In this document: in pieces, positions 1 to 10,664 of the stretch | Layout of the letters: the number at the start of each line of letters is the position of its first letter | Numbering within the stretch: the stretch's first letter is position 1 | Assembly (NCBI RefSeq): GCF_032854445.1 | Contig: NC_088305.1 | Span: 23,967,400 to 24,031,399 of the forward strand | Direction of reading: 5' to 3' | Length of the DNA: 64,000 nucleotides | Source: Liolophura sinensis | Lineage: Eukaryota > Mollusca > Polyplacophora > Chitonida > Chitonidae | Program-made: the position numbers and the translations under genes | Notes under the pieces: generated by a model | The model's input: only the letters and a program-made list of their open reading frames with translations | Databases searched by the model: none | What the model was told of the DNA's origin: nothing

Positions 1-2178
1 TGAATGTATGCTTTATTAATGATAATCCCAGATTGTTGGAGGTTATACCATAAATCGTGTTGGCGTTCCTCGTCGTCTGAAAGAACATTTCGGGACTGAA
101 GAATTATAACTTATAAGCGACAAAAGTTAAAATTGAAAAGCACAATGGCACTGACGATCAGCAGTAGCCACCTATATATAGATGAGATTATAGCGTAACC
201 CGTATGATTGGTTAATTATGTCGGGGACCGACTTGTAACCTCGGTGCTTGTAATCTCTGGGCTTCTGCTTTTGAAGTTGTGGGTTAAAAAATTTTGCTTC
301 CAAAATAAATTTTCCTTCCAAGAAAAAAATTTTTTTTCCACCATGTAATTTTTTTTCTCAAGGATATTTCACTTGCGCGACGGGGAAAACCCACTACCAT
401 GATATAACTTTAGTTATTTCGGAATAGGCGTGGGAACAGATTTGAACGGCCACAACCCTGGCCTTTCTTCCCAAATACCTGGTCAGTATAAATCAATTTT
501 AGTCTGGAATTCTTTCGAGGCCCATGGGAAACAATATGTTAGAGAAGGCGAAAACACGGTGCTGCGTCACGCGTACCACACGCTTATATCTCGGCGCGAT
601 CCCGGGTTAAGGGAACTAGCTAATCTGTGAGATTTTGCTTACTTTGAACTGCGATATCTCGAGTATGTAACATCTAAAAAAAAAGGTACGCTTCTTAAAA
701 TGTGGGATATTGGCAAATTTGATAAACTCTGTTTCATTTCTCTTCTGAACTATATAGTTTGTTTCTTTTAAATTGTCACCTAAGCTATATTCAATAGTCT
801 ATAAAATCAGTTATATTCATTACCAAATTTACTTGTGACATGTAAAACCAGACGCTTCACACATCCGTATGTTGAACATCATGACTAATGCAAAGGCAAT
901 GCTGTTAAAATAGTTTCTTTTCTAATTTATAATGTCTAGCTTGGTCAGCTTGATTTCGAAGCCAGATTTTATTGCTCTGTTGACAATATGCTGAATAATG
1001 GGCGGATTCAGAGTTCAATGTTAGAAAATTCTGTTTAAAAAATGTTTTTAGAGAGAGAGTAGTGTAGATCTTTTCACTGCGTGGAGTTTTTAACCACTTC
1101 TGGTCATGTTATTATAAAACAGATTAGTCCCCACGCCTATTGTCCAGCACGCCACTTTTGAATAATTATGACGTCACTTATGACGTTAAAGTATTTTAAC
1201 TGCCTTTCCTGAGCAATAATGTCTACATTCAAGATGTCGACGTATAAAGCTTAGTTGCTACATGTACCGAAGAACAGTGATTTTATTATTAGAGATTTTA
1301 GAGATTGTTAAATATATGCGACGAGTCAAAAGAAACACGCTATAGTTGTTTTGGGCGTAGCTTAATCGATGGAATTTATGACGAACCAAATTGAACTTTC
1401 AGAATGACCGTGAGGCTGCCATAAAGCTTCCTAACTCTTTGAACAAGAACGTAAAGAGCTAAAGTAGAAAGACATTTCCTACGTCCAACAGAAGGAAGGG
1501 TTTGATCATCTCACACTCAAATTTCGTGTTGTCTGTCGTGTTACCCTTCCATTGATTCTTACAAAATGTTCCCTCCTCTCCCCCACACACAAAAAAGAGA
1601 ACATTTCTCACATCGGTTTACAACATGGGCATGTTTAGTGTTAAGTCATAAAAAGTGGCGTTCGCAGGTTATATTCTTGACAAATCCTTGGGGTTTGGGT
1701 TTTTTCCTGGTCTCGAAGTGTTGGCCTCATGTTATTATACACGAACAATGATCGTAGCTGAAACAATCTTGTCCCCCTCCCTATCCCCCCCCCCCCTTCA
1801 ACTTCCCCAACCTGAGCCGCCAGATTCATTTGTGCGATGGAGAGTTAACGATTCCCGTATTTATACGCATCAAAAAATAATCTCGCGTTACGTCATAGCT
1901 GCCGAGGCCTGTGGCAAGGGAGGTTACTGACAATACGCCAGTTGCGAATAAATATGAATACTGTATGCTGAAGACTAAAACATAAGTAGCGGAAGGGCAA
2001 TTATTTTCACAAGAACATGGTTTATTCTGTTCAGAATTCATTCTGCATTTGTTCAGTTAGCCTTTATGTGGACATTTTGGTTGAATAACCTCAAATGATG
2101 TTTGTGTAAGGTTATTACCTTTTACATATCGATGTGTTATCCCCAAAACATACGCGAATCACTTGTTTTCAATTTGTC
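1..2178. other. No gene recognised upstream of galaxin-like unit 0
   Basis: This AT-rich stretch has only short unrelated open frames, a C homopolymer near 1787-1797 and mixed low-complexity tracts. I looked here for a match to the signal-peptide/poly-Thr exon that precedes the Cys-rich exon in the other units and found none. Either that exon lies before base 1 or it has been lost in this unit. Confidence 0.6.
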
Positions 2179-2230
2179 ATGTTTGTCTTGTTTGTCATGT
2201 TTTCAATGTTACCCTTTTTATCCGTTACAG

Positions 2231-2751
2231 TTCAGTGCCGCACAGCAGAAGGAGATGTGTTGATTCCGTCCGACTATTATATTTGCTGTCAGGATGTCTA
2301 CTTCGAAAACTCAGACCCAAATGATCCGAGAGAGTGCTGTGGTCGGGACTATTACAAGACAAACACTGAAATCTGCTGTGACGGGTCGTTCTACGACAAA
2401 TTTGACCCCGATACGGGTTTTCGGGCAATATGCTGTAAAGACGTCTACTATATTGCTGAACTCGAGGTCTGCTGTAACGGTGGATACGACGACAAGTTCA
2501 TATACGGATGCTGTAACGACCAGTTCTACCACAAGCCTAGCACTGAATGTTGTAATGGCGTCCAACACCCACGACAACCCAACTTTAAATGTTGTCACAC
2601 GTATTACGGGCCACAGGAGTTTATTTGCTGTAATAACAAACCGTACCACTCCTTCTTTTACGATTGTTGCCATAACACTAATCAGTACATTCCAATCTCA
2701 CACCAGTGCTGTTTTGATGGCAGTGTTGTACCTCATGGGTTCAGCTGTTAA
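2231..2751 (+). CDS. Galaxin-like Cys-rich protein, 3' exon (unit 0)
   Basis: This exon encodes 11 Cys-Cys doublets spaced about 10-20 residues apart in a Tyr/Asn/Asp/Gly-rich background, the pattern of galaxin-like secreted proteins (coral skeletal matrix galaxin and related animal proteins). It is clearly homologous to the last exons of the genes at 13 kb and 22 kb. A splice acceptor (pyrimidine-rich tract, then TTACAG ending at 2230) sits exactly where the paralogs have theirs, and the exon begins in the same phase (G|TT giving Val, then Gln-Cys-Arg-Thr). The stop is TAA at 2749-2751. The same frame is open upstream to about 2110, with an in-frame ATG at 2179 followed by a hydrophobic run, so a self-contained 190-aa secreted product is an alternative. 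The upstream frame has no earlier ATG. The C-terminus ends in Phe-Ser-Cys and lacks the Gly-Lys-Arg end seen in the paralogs. Homology is firm; whether the gene is complete is not. Confidence 0.75.
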
Positions 2752-2895
2752 TCTCGGTGAATTTGCAAAACGTCATGGATATGTATAGTTTAACTGAAGA
2801 TGGCAATTCCAGTATATCCTGGTCTGATTTGGTATTACCTTCTTTTGCTCATTGTGATGAGTATATGTTATGGAGCTGATACTATTTGTAAATTA

Positions 2896-2901
2896 AATAA
2901 A
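2896..2901 (+). terminator. Poly(A) signal of unit 0 galaxin-like gene
   Basis: AATAAA lies 145 bases after the stop codon, in the same relative place as the AATAAA of the two intact paralogs. Confidence 0.6.
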
Positions 2902-2954
2902 AAACGTGTCTCATACATATATATATATTGTTGTTGAAACTGCTGTTTTGATTG

Positions 2955-3075
2955 CCGGTCGTGAGTTTCCCCCGGGTTTTGACAGATTTCCTCCCACCAT
3001 AAAGCCGGTCGCCGTCGTGTAAGTGAAATATTCCTGAGTATGGCGTAAAACACCAATCAAATAAATAAATAAATA
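2955..3075 (+). mobile_element. SINE family A, 5'-truncated
   Basis: This matches the 3' half of the tRNA-derived SINE seen complete at 46388 and 62863: the GTCGTGAGTTTCCCCCGGG stretch, the CGCCGTCGTGTAAGTGAAAT stretch, the GGCGTAAAACACCAATCAAA end and an (AAAT)n tail. The tRNA-like head is missing. It lies just after the poly(A) site of the unit 0 gene. Confidence 0.85.
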
Positions 3076-3200
3076 ACTAATTTGATTGATGGGTGTTTCA
3101 TGCAGGTGTCAATGTCGTGATTGGAAGACACCGAAAGGTGTATGTGCTGTAATAATTTGGCGCAAAACAAGTTCACGTAAGCACACCTGGACGGCTCTAC

Positions 3201-3312
3201 TTACATTGATGTCCGCTTATCACCTAAATGGACCTGCTTACATTGTTGTCTGCTTACCACCTGGACGGGCCCGCCTGCATTCTCGTCTGCTTACCACCTA
3301 GACAGGCCTCCT
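3201..3312 (+). repeat. 37-bp tandem repeat, three copies
   Basis: Three adjacent units of about 37 bp share a TTACATT..TGTC(C/T)GCTTA(C/T)CACCT core followed by a GGAC..GCC block. The preceding bases (about 3090-3170) resemble the sequence after the galaxin-like genes at 14.8 kb and 23.5 kb, so this tract belongs to the ancient duplicated unit. Confidence 0.65.
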
Positions 3313-3334
3313 TAAGCTTCAAGCTGCCTCGCTT

Positions 3335-3577
3335 GAAACTTAGCTGAGAGAAAACATGGCTGGTTGGCCCTCTATCAGTATAATGTGACAGGCCGCGATG
3401 TCATGTCTGGTGTTTTCGATATGATACTTCAGTGACGGCAGCACTTTGACGGCATGGACTCGCCCTGTCAGAAGAATACACAATTTATGTACACACACGT
3501 AACGGCTCCTCGTCGTAATATGACTGAAAGATTGCTGAATACAATGTTAAACCCCAAGCATACATACATGCATACAT
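3335..3577 (+). mobile_element. SINE family C, 3' fragment
   Basis: This matches the central and 3' parts of the full-length family C SINE at 33195-33555: GTTGGCCC..TCAGTATAATGTGAC, TCATGTCTGGTGT, the GGCAGCAC..GGCATGGACT block and TTAAACCCCAAGCAT with an ATAC tail. The tRNA-like head is absent. Confidence 0.75.
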
Positions 3578-4013
3578 ACAACGCAGCATACTAGTGCGCC
3601 TACGTCAAGATGGCGTCATTTGATCGAGTTGATAGCTTCAAATTATCTTTAGCAAATAAGGAAGTACTAAAGAAAACGACTGAGCTTGGCATAACACTTT
3701 AGCTATCATATATCACGTAGCAGAGCTGTTGAAAGTGAAGCAGATAATCCTTATAGACGAAGCCCCCAAAGTTTAATCGGCTTCGTATCATTTGTTCTAT
3801 TTTCCCAGCGCCCCAGAGTTGTGAAAAATGCATGAAGTTAACAAGACTGCACTGATGTCTTGACAAGTCAGCTAGACATGATCATCTTGAAAAGAAAAAA
3901 AGAAAGAAAAAACAAGTGTCAGATTAAATCTACCGTGGACTCCTGTTTGAAGTATGAGCGGGAACTAGATCCTGTCAGTCAAACACATTAATGAGAATCT
4001 TAAGTGTGAGGGC

Positions 4014-4420
4014 GTGGCGAATGGTGGTGCCAAAATAACCTTGTGTTCAACTGTCAGAGTTTCAGTAAATGAAAATGTTGACTGGTTGGCTAAAGAGGCA
4101 TTCTTACTCACAGATGTGTCTGTTCTAGTTAAATTTCAGATTGAGGAATTTGTCAGCTGCACTAAAACCACAAGTGATGGTCCATTTTATTACGATTTGC
4201 AGCCGTCTGTCTGTAGTGCTTTTATTCAAATAAAAAGTCCCATGGCGTCTTTTTAGGGTTATTTCCGGAATATGTTCATTACATGCGACTCTGCACACAT
4301 TGAAATTACACCCTATAAAGAACTATGTGACCACGGCCGAGTGGAAGAATCTTTGTACCACTCTGTACTTAATTGTAACAGTTTTGTTTTAAGCTGCAAC
4401 TGCGGGTAACCCCCTCTGGT
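4014..4420 (+). pseudogene. Decayed LINE (non-LTR retrotransposon) 3' end
   Basis: The frame from 4014 reads Val-Asn-Glu-Asn-Val-Asp-Trp-Leu-Ala-Lys-Glu-Ala, resembling the GNExxDxLAKEA motif at the end of the RNase H domain in Jockey/Nimb-type LINE ORF2 proteins. After the stop at 4254, another frame (about 4286-4405) reads Cys-Asp-His-Gly-Arg-Val-Glu-Glu-Ser, then His and Cys, resembling the C-terminal CxCGxxExxxHxLLxC zinc-knuckle-like segment of the same family. The order and spacing fit, and the frame change and stops show it is dead. Divergence is high, so the clade is not assigned. Confidence 0.5.
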
Positions 4421-4564
4421 TTGCTTGCTCTAGAGAAGAATAGGGCCAGAATTCACCAGGCAGAAGGTGTTCTCTCCTCCAGAAGATTTTAAATTTTTTT
4501 TGTTCAGATTAATCTCCACATAAGTTTCGTACACCATCCACATGGGTATTGTGTGGATCTATCC

Positions 4565-4705
4565 CAGTCATGTTACTTTTGCTTAAACCTCTCAGTGCTG
4601 AGGGCCTACCAAGGTAGTAATAAATACCATGTTTGGAATGATCCGACCCGGGTTTGATCCCACATCTCCCGACCTCGAGGCGGCCCTTTAATTACTATGC
4701 CAACG
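4565..4705 (-). mobile_element. SINE family C, 5' head fragment
   Basis: On the - strand this reads as the tRNA-like head of family C (cf. 33195): CTCGAGGTCGGGAGATGTGG, then a GGGATCAAACCCGG B-box-like stretch and GGATCATTCC, continuing to the CCCTCAGCACTGAGAGGTT block. It is 5' sequence only, opposite in orientation to the fragment at 3335. Confidence 0.65.
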
Positions 4706-5640
4706 AAGGCGTTCGCGATCAGTGGAATCCAGATCTTCTTCGTGCCACAATTCAAAGGCAATCTCGATGTTTGTCGTTTCCCGCCCTGGTACGTTTCTCC
4801 AAGGTATGCTAGGTTACCCCTTCCCCCCTTCTTCCATGAGTTTCACCTTTTCATTTATCCAAACCGTTACGTTCATCCGTTTGTTCCCTGATGTCCATTC
4901 ACAAACCTCTACCTCTACCGCACAAAACACGAATCAAATCTATAAACTCATCGCATTTTGCGTATATTGCAAACCACACTTGCATTATCATTGTGTTACA
5001 ACTACTACACATGAATTAAGTCACGCATGTGCAGTATGCCCAGAAAGATGTATGTATTGGATGTAACTGTAACATAACACTTCGCTCAGTTTGACAAACA
5101 CACAGAAGTTTACGTCTACAAAACCCTCTGTTAAGCACGCCTTTTCCGGCCTCCTCGATCCTCCGCCTAATTTCATCTACCCTATGTCAAGGTTGTCTTT
5201 ACGCACTCTTTTTCCTTCCTCTACCTTTTGTCTAGTTCTATCCAACACGATGTACCTCAGCACGTTAATATCTTCGTTATAAAAACAGTGACACAGATGT
5301 TCAAAAGTGTATTAACAGTTAAACCCGATATTAAATTTAGTTTGAACTAAACTGAAAATAGCATTGAGTAAGGCCAAAACTGGAATTAATTAAACCTGGC
5401 TCAGCTTTTAATACACCTTTGAACAACCGACCCCTGGCATGCCCAGGTCCAGGCCTTGCGCAATGTTCTTGTAAACATAAACAGGAAATAGTTTGCCACC
5501 TATAAGCCTAATAAATGGAATTACCGATTCTGAACGTTTCATTGCCGACTAGTATTTGCTTGTAGCAGTTTTATTAACATAAACCAGGTTATTAGGCATA
5601 TGCTACACGACGACTATATTATGTAGAGTCTTCAACAACC
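4706..5640. other. No gene recognised
   Basis: Short overlapping open frames on the + strand (4722-5066, 5091-5282) have no recognisable domain, no splice context and low-complexity composition. I see no repeat matching elsewhere in the window. Confidence 0.5.
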
Positions 5641-5649
5641 CGAAGGATA

Positions 5650-5740
5650 ATACGGGTTATCGAATTATGCAATTATCGACCCAGAACGTCCTTACAGGTT
5701 GATGGGTGGTGTACGAATGTCTGTTTCGACGCTTTAACTC
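5650..5740 (+). repeat. Dispersed repeat D
   Basis: The core reads GACCCAGAACGTCCTTACAG followed by GTTGAT..GGTGTACGAATGTCTG and TTTCGACGC. Related cores occur at 17366 and 28220 (+) and at 7905, 8247, 43205 and 47885 (-). It probably marks an old mobile element, or part of the duplicated galaxin unit that also spread elsewhere. Confidence 0.6.
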
Positions 5741-6611
5741 AGGTCGTAAAGATAAGTGTAATTTTCCTCTTGGACCACAATGGAACATGTGTTGTGCTTT
5801 ATCTACTAAACAGACCTTCGTCCGATGGGTTACCAGTGGATGAACAATGAGTGATATATCTGATATGGCGGTCCGTGAATATCGTTCATAGAGGCACTTG
5901 TGACGATCCATGGACACGCTCAATATGACTGATTAATTGATTGGCGTGATCCTGTGAAAGATTTGTTCACGTACATGACAATGCTGAGGTTTATGGGTGG
6001 TGGAAAATGAATTGCCCCTGATACTACCCTGAACAGTCCCTCTAGCATGCTTGATAATGATGCGTACATGTATTTCTTAGTCAGTGACTCCTATGACCTA
6101 GATGACAATGTAGACAGAGGTGTGATTATCACAGCGGCATATACGCGCAAAAGTTACATCCCTTCTGACAAAGATTAAGTATATGAAATGGACAACAGCA
6201 ATGTTCGTTTATCTATTCATCTGATTGTTATTTTACGACACACTCAATAATGTTTCACTTATGCAATGACGGTCAGTTTTATGGGTGACAGGAGCCGAGG
6301 TGCCCGGCGTATACGGCCTAACTCTGTCACGTTACTGGTGAACTTTTCTATGTGAAATGTATACAGACTTGTTAATCATAATGGTGAATAACAGGTGGCT
6401 TTCAACTACTGTCAGCCTGCACAAACGCCCACACGATTGCTTATTGTCAGTAAAAGTCCCACAAGGAGTCAGAGAGAAAAAAAACTATGAATTCCGTGCC
6501 TAACGCCAGTTCTGAACCCGTACTTTGATTCATAGGCAGACACATTTAACCAACAGGCCATGACCTGCTCCCTATCATATTTGCTCCTAAAACCAGCACC
6601 CCGTTAAGTGT
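5741..6611. other. No gene recognised
   Basis: There is no open frame of note and no match to other parts of the window. The stretch runs into the left edge of the satellite array. Confidence 0.5.
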
Positions 6612-7904
6612 ATGGAAGCCCATCTAAATATCAGCTTGAGATATAAAATTGGAGAAGCCCATCTAAATTCTGACAGTTTGAGGTATAAAATTAGGGAAGC
6701 CCACCTAGATACAGACAATTTGAGATACAAAATTGGAGAAGCCCATCTAAATTCTGACAGTTTGAGGTATAAAATTAGGGAAGCCCACCTAGATACAGAC
6801 AATTTGAGATACAAAATTGGAGAAGCCCACCTAAATTCTGACAGTTTGAGGTATAAAATTAGGGAAGCCCACCTAGATACAGACAATTTGAGATACAAAA
6901 TTGGAGAAGCCCATCTAAATTCTGACAGTTTGAGGTATAAAATTAGGGAAGCCCACCTAGATACAGACAATTTGAGATACAAAATTGGAGAAGCCCACCT
7001 AAATTCTGACAGTTTGAGGTATAAAATTAGGGAAGCCCACCTAGATACAGACAATTTGAGATACAAAATTGGAGAAGCCCATCTAAATTCTGACAGTTTG
7101 AGGTATAAAATTAGGGAAGCCCACCTAGATACAGACAATTTGAGATACAAAATTGGAGAAGCCCATCTAAATTCTGACAGTTTGAGGTATAAAATTAGGG
7201 AAGCCCACCTAGATACAGACAATTTGAGATACAAAATTGGAGAAGCCCACCTAAATTCTGACGGTTTGAGGTATAAAATTAGGGAAGCCCACCTAGATAC
7301 AGACAATTTGAGATACAAAATTGGAGAAGCCCATCTAAATTCTGACAGTTTGAGGTATAAAATTAGGGAAGCCCACCTAGATACAGACAATTTGAGATAC
7401 AAAATTGGAGAAGCCCATCTAAATTCTGACAGTTTGAGAAACAAAATTGAGGAAGGTCACCTAAATACTGACAGTTTGAGGTATAAAATTAGGGAAGCCC
7501 ACCTAGATACAGACAATTTGAGATACAAAATTGGAGAAGCCCATCTACATACTGACAGTTTGAAATATAAAATTGAAGAAGCACACCTAAATGCTCACAG
7601 TTTCACATATAAAATTGAACAAGCCCATCTAAAGTCTCACAGTTTAAGATAAACGATTGAAGAGACCCATCTAAATACTGACGTTTTGAGATATAAAAAC
7701 TCATAAAGCCCTGCTAAATGTTGACAGATTGAGATATAAAATAGGGGAAGCTTATCTAAATACTGACAGTTTGAGATATAACATTTTAGAGAAGCCCACC
7801 TAAATACTCACAATTTGAAATATAGAATTGAGCAAGCCCACCTTTACACTGACAGTTTGAGATATAAAATTGAGGAAGTCCATTTTAATATAAAATTGCT
7901 GAAA

Positions 7905-7975
7905 CTCTAAATATAGCGTCGAAACAGATATTCGTATACCAGCCGTCAACCAGTAAGGACGTTCCACGGCTTCGA
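7905..7975 (-). repeat. Dispersed repeat D, first copy inside the satellite
   Basis: GCGTCGAAACAGATATTCG, TATACCAGCCGTCAACCAGT and AAGGACGTTCC form the reverse complement of the core at 5650. A near-identical copy lies at 8247, about 340 bp away, so this part of the array has itself been duplicated together with the D insert. Confidence 0.65.
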
Positions 7976-8246
7976 AAACTGAGGAAGCCCTTCTTAATTC
8001 TGACAGACTATAAAATTGAGGAAGCCCATCTAAATACTGACAGTATGAGATATAACATTTTAGGGAAGCCCATCTAAATACGCACAGTTTGAGATATAAA
8101 ATTGAGCAAGCCCACCTATATACTGACACTTATAGATATAAAATTGAGGAAGGTCATTTAAATATTGACAGTTTGAGATATAAAATTGAGGAAGTCCATT
8201 TAAATACTGACAGTTTGAGATATTAAACTGCTGAAGCCCATCTAAT

Positions 8247-8320
8247 TCTATGCGTCTAAGCAGACATTCGTATACCAGCCGTCAACCAGTAAGGACGTTC
8301 CACGACTTCGAAAACGGAGG
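8247..8320 (-). repeat. Dispersed repeat D, second copy inside the satellite
   Basis: It carries the same TATACCAGCCGTCAACCAGT and AAGGACGTTCCACG sequence as the copy at 7905, followed by the same CTTCGAAAAC..GAGGAAGCCC continuation into satellite monomers. Confidence 0.65.
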
Positions 8321-8410
8321 AAGCCCTTTTTAATTCTGACAGACTGATATTTAAAATTGGGGAAGCCTACCTAAATACAGCCAGCTTGAGAACTAAAACT
8401 GGATAGCCCC

Positions 8411-9171
8411 TTAACGCTGTTCTCTCAAACATGGCAGATTTTCTCTTGATCTCAGACAAAATCTGGACTCTACATTTGTACTCTGACCACCAGTTTAATA
8501 GATATCTGATTTATTGCAGAGTTCGATGTGCTAACGGATATGGTGCAATGACTGTCTAAGAGATCAAGTATCTCTAGTCGCTCACGCAAAACTGAATATA
8601 AAAAAAACCAAACAATATAGACATTAGCAGATTTCCAGTTTGGAGAATGAAAAACTTAAAAGGAACAAATGGGCTCTCATAGCTATCTAAAAGCTACCTA
8701 TATAGCATAAAAATAGTTCGTTTCCAACTAATTTGACTAATACAATCTGGTGGACACCGTCGTTATTCATTATCAAAATACCACGACATTGGATGATATG
8801 ACTTATGCATGACTCATTCAACTGGATCGACCCTAACACACGTATGTGATATTTTTAGTTTGACTTGTGTGATAAAAAAAGTGGCCAACATGTGCTCAGG
8901 GCAACACCCCGTGAATGGTCGATGTGATTTATACCAACCCAGAGAAAACTATTTTATACAGTGATTTTTTTTTAACTCAGAGATTAGTAATTTTTATCCT
9001 ATGCTCATTTCTGTTTATCCTGACCATGGAAAAATATTCCAACCTAAAACACGGGTATTTTCAAGTCATTGTTACAAACTTAATATACAGTGCATCCATT
9101 TTTATTGAACATACATTCACGATAATTTGTATTATTGCAAAGCACTCCTGTAGAAACAAATATAACCCCAT
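8411..9171. other. No gene recognised
   Basis: The stretch is AT-rich. The open frame at 8915-9199 is rich in Ile, Phe and Tyr, as AT-rich DNA tends to be, and it runs into the SINE tail at 9183. I do not consider it coding. Confidence 0.5.
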
Positions 9172-9182
9172 AATGCATTATA

Positions 9183-9348
9183 TTTATTTATTTATTTGAT
9201 TGGTGTTTTTTACGCCGTAGTCAAGAATATTTCACTTATACGACGGCGGCCAGCATTATGGTGGGAGGAACCGGACAGAGCCCTTGAAAAGCCCACGACC
9301 ATCCGCTGGTTGCTTCCTGACCTTTCCAAGTACGGCCGGAGAGGACAC
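9183..9348 (-). mobile_element. SINE family A, 5'-truncated, with target-site duplication
   Basis: On the - strand this is the 3' portion of SINE A ending in an A-rich tail (TTTATTTATTTGATTGGTG on +). It is flanked by an 11-bp direct repeat AATGCATTATA (9172-9182 and 9349-9359), the mark of target-primed insertion. The head is missing within the duplicated flanks, so truncation happened at insertion. Confidence 0.9.
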
Positions 9349-9359
9349 AATGCATTATA

Positions 9360-10189
9360 ATAATATAACACAATTCACCAGTTCAGATCAGCCAAATCCT
9401 CCTTAATGTATTAATCCTGATATGCGAAATACTTTCCTCAAAATCACCAATCAGATAATAAGCAATCAGCGTGTAAAGGGTGATCTAAGAAAAAAAAAAC
9501 TATTCACCAATCTTACAATCAATTTTACACGCTAAAGACCAAAACCTACTTACGTCACCAAATAATGCCGCAATTATTACATTTGGACCCGACAAAGAAA
9601 GCCAACAAATATCTGATTTCATAAAGGTATACAGAACACCCAATCATGTGCTACCTGACAAGATAGTTGACAGGTTCACGCAGCCTAATATCAAGAAATA
9701 ATGCGCTTTGATAAGTTGCCCATCTGGTCTCAGTTTCACAAAGCGGGCGACGACACCTTTTTTTTTAGTACATTTGTCGTGCAATATTTTGTATCATTGT
9801 CATTTATGTGCCATTATCGTACATGTGCGACAATCTTTGTGAAACTGGGCCCAGATTACTAAAACCGGTTGATGCGCACTGGATTGGAAACTTGCGTCTC
9901 GTTCAAAACGGATTTTCAGGACAACATGGACTCGTACAATACCACTCCATTATATACGAAACACTTTACAACGACCTTATATTACTCTATATATACATTT
10001 ACACGTGCGCTCTAAAAAATTAGTCCTTACAAAGTATTACCGAATACACACATGCGCACATGAAACGTTAGGACTTTACATGCTGACATAAGAAGTAACA
10101 TTCACGAACTCTTCGTAGATTACAAATTGCATTACAAAACACGTAATCCTAAACTGCTCATAACGTGAAGAGCTAATATTTCCAGGAAA
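9360..10189. other. No gene recognised; end of unit 0
   Basis: There is no coding signal. Around 9680-9720 it resembles 17289-17325 in unit A, supporting the idea that unit 0 ends near 10.0 kb. From about 10030 the sequence matches the start of unit B (about 18490). Confidence 0.45.
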
Positions 10190-10664
10190 TATACATAATA
10201 TTACTGAATACATATCTCCACACGTATCCAGTGTAACAGTTGACACACTGGCCTTATGCATAATATTGCTGAATACATATCTCCAAAACGTATCAGGGGC
10301 CTCCATGCCTCAGTCGGTTAGTCCGCTAGCGCAGCTTAATGACCCAGGGGTCTCTCACCACTGCGCTACCTGTGAGTTCAAGTCCAGCTCATGCTGCCTT
10401 CCTCTCTGGCCGTACGTGGGAAGGTCTGCCATCAACCTGTGGATGGTCGTGAGTTTCCCCGGGCTCTGCCCGGTTTCCTCACGCCATAATGCTGGCCGCC
10501 GTCGTTTAAGTGACATATTCTTGAGTACGGCGTAAAACACCAATCAAATAAATAAATAAACGTATCAAATGCAACAGTTAACACACTCACCTTATACATA
10601 ATATTGCTGAATACATATCTTTACACGTATAAAGTGTAACAGTTAACACACTGGTCACGTACAT
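10190..10664 (+). repeat. 68-bp tandem repeat, three units (unit A), one split by a SINE
   Basis: The unit reads CATAATATTGCTGAATACAT, an ACACGTAT(C/A) block, then GTAACAGTTAACACACTGGC. The first unit is about 10190-10257, the second is interrupted by the SINE at 10296-10557, and the third is about 10597-10664. Related, more diverged arrays lie in front of the genes in units B and C. Confidence 0.75.
10296..10557 (+). mobile_element. SINE family A, full length, with target-site duplication
   Basis: The tRNA-derived head has an A-box-like TGCCTCAGTCGGTTAG and a B-box-like GAGTTCAAGTCC, followed by the family A body and an (AAAT)n tail. It is flanked by the 10-bp direct repeat AAACGTATCA (10286-10295 and 10558-10567). 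The same site in unit B (about 19277) has no insertion, so it jumped in after the A/B duplication or has not spread by conversion. Confidence 0.92.

Larger units (their letters stand above)
6612..8410 (+). repeat. 42-bp satellite with 84-bp higher-order repeat
   Basis: The array is built from 42-bp monomers (core AAGCCCA(T/C)CTA..GACA and TTTGAGATA(T/C)AAAATT). In the core, two monomer types (one with AAATTCTGACAG, one with GATACAGACAAT) alternate as an 84-bp dimer. Dimers start at 6651, 6735, 6819, 6903, 6987, 7071, 7155, 7239, 7323 and 7407 with almost no change. From about 7440 to 8410 the monomers become degenerate and are interrupted twice by repeat D. Because 42 is a multiple of three, both strands stay open: 346 codons on + (6612-7652) and 285 on - (6587-7444). 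The + frame gives a 14-residue repeat containing Leu-Arg-Tyr-Lys-Ile. Equal openness on both strands, a homogenised centre and a decayed edge all fit a non-coding satellite better than a gene. Confidence 0.9.

Noticed and set aside
2294-2788. Thr/Val/Asn-rich frames overlapping the galaxin-like exons (also 14021-14527 and 22720-23226, and the - strand frames)
   Set aside because: They are shadows of the Cys-doublet exons in other frames; only the Cys frame has matching splice sites and conserved spacing.
6587-7652. 346-codon + frame and 285-codon - frame read as repetitive proteins
   Set aside because: They are produced by a 42-bp satellite whose length is a multiple of three; both strands are equally open and the array decays into non-coding monomers.
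8915-9199. 94-codon membrane-protein-like frame
   Set aside because: Ile/Phe/Tyr-rich because of AT-rich DNA, and it ends in the tail of a SINE.
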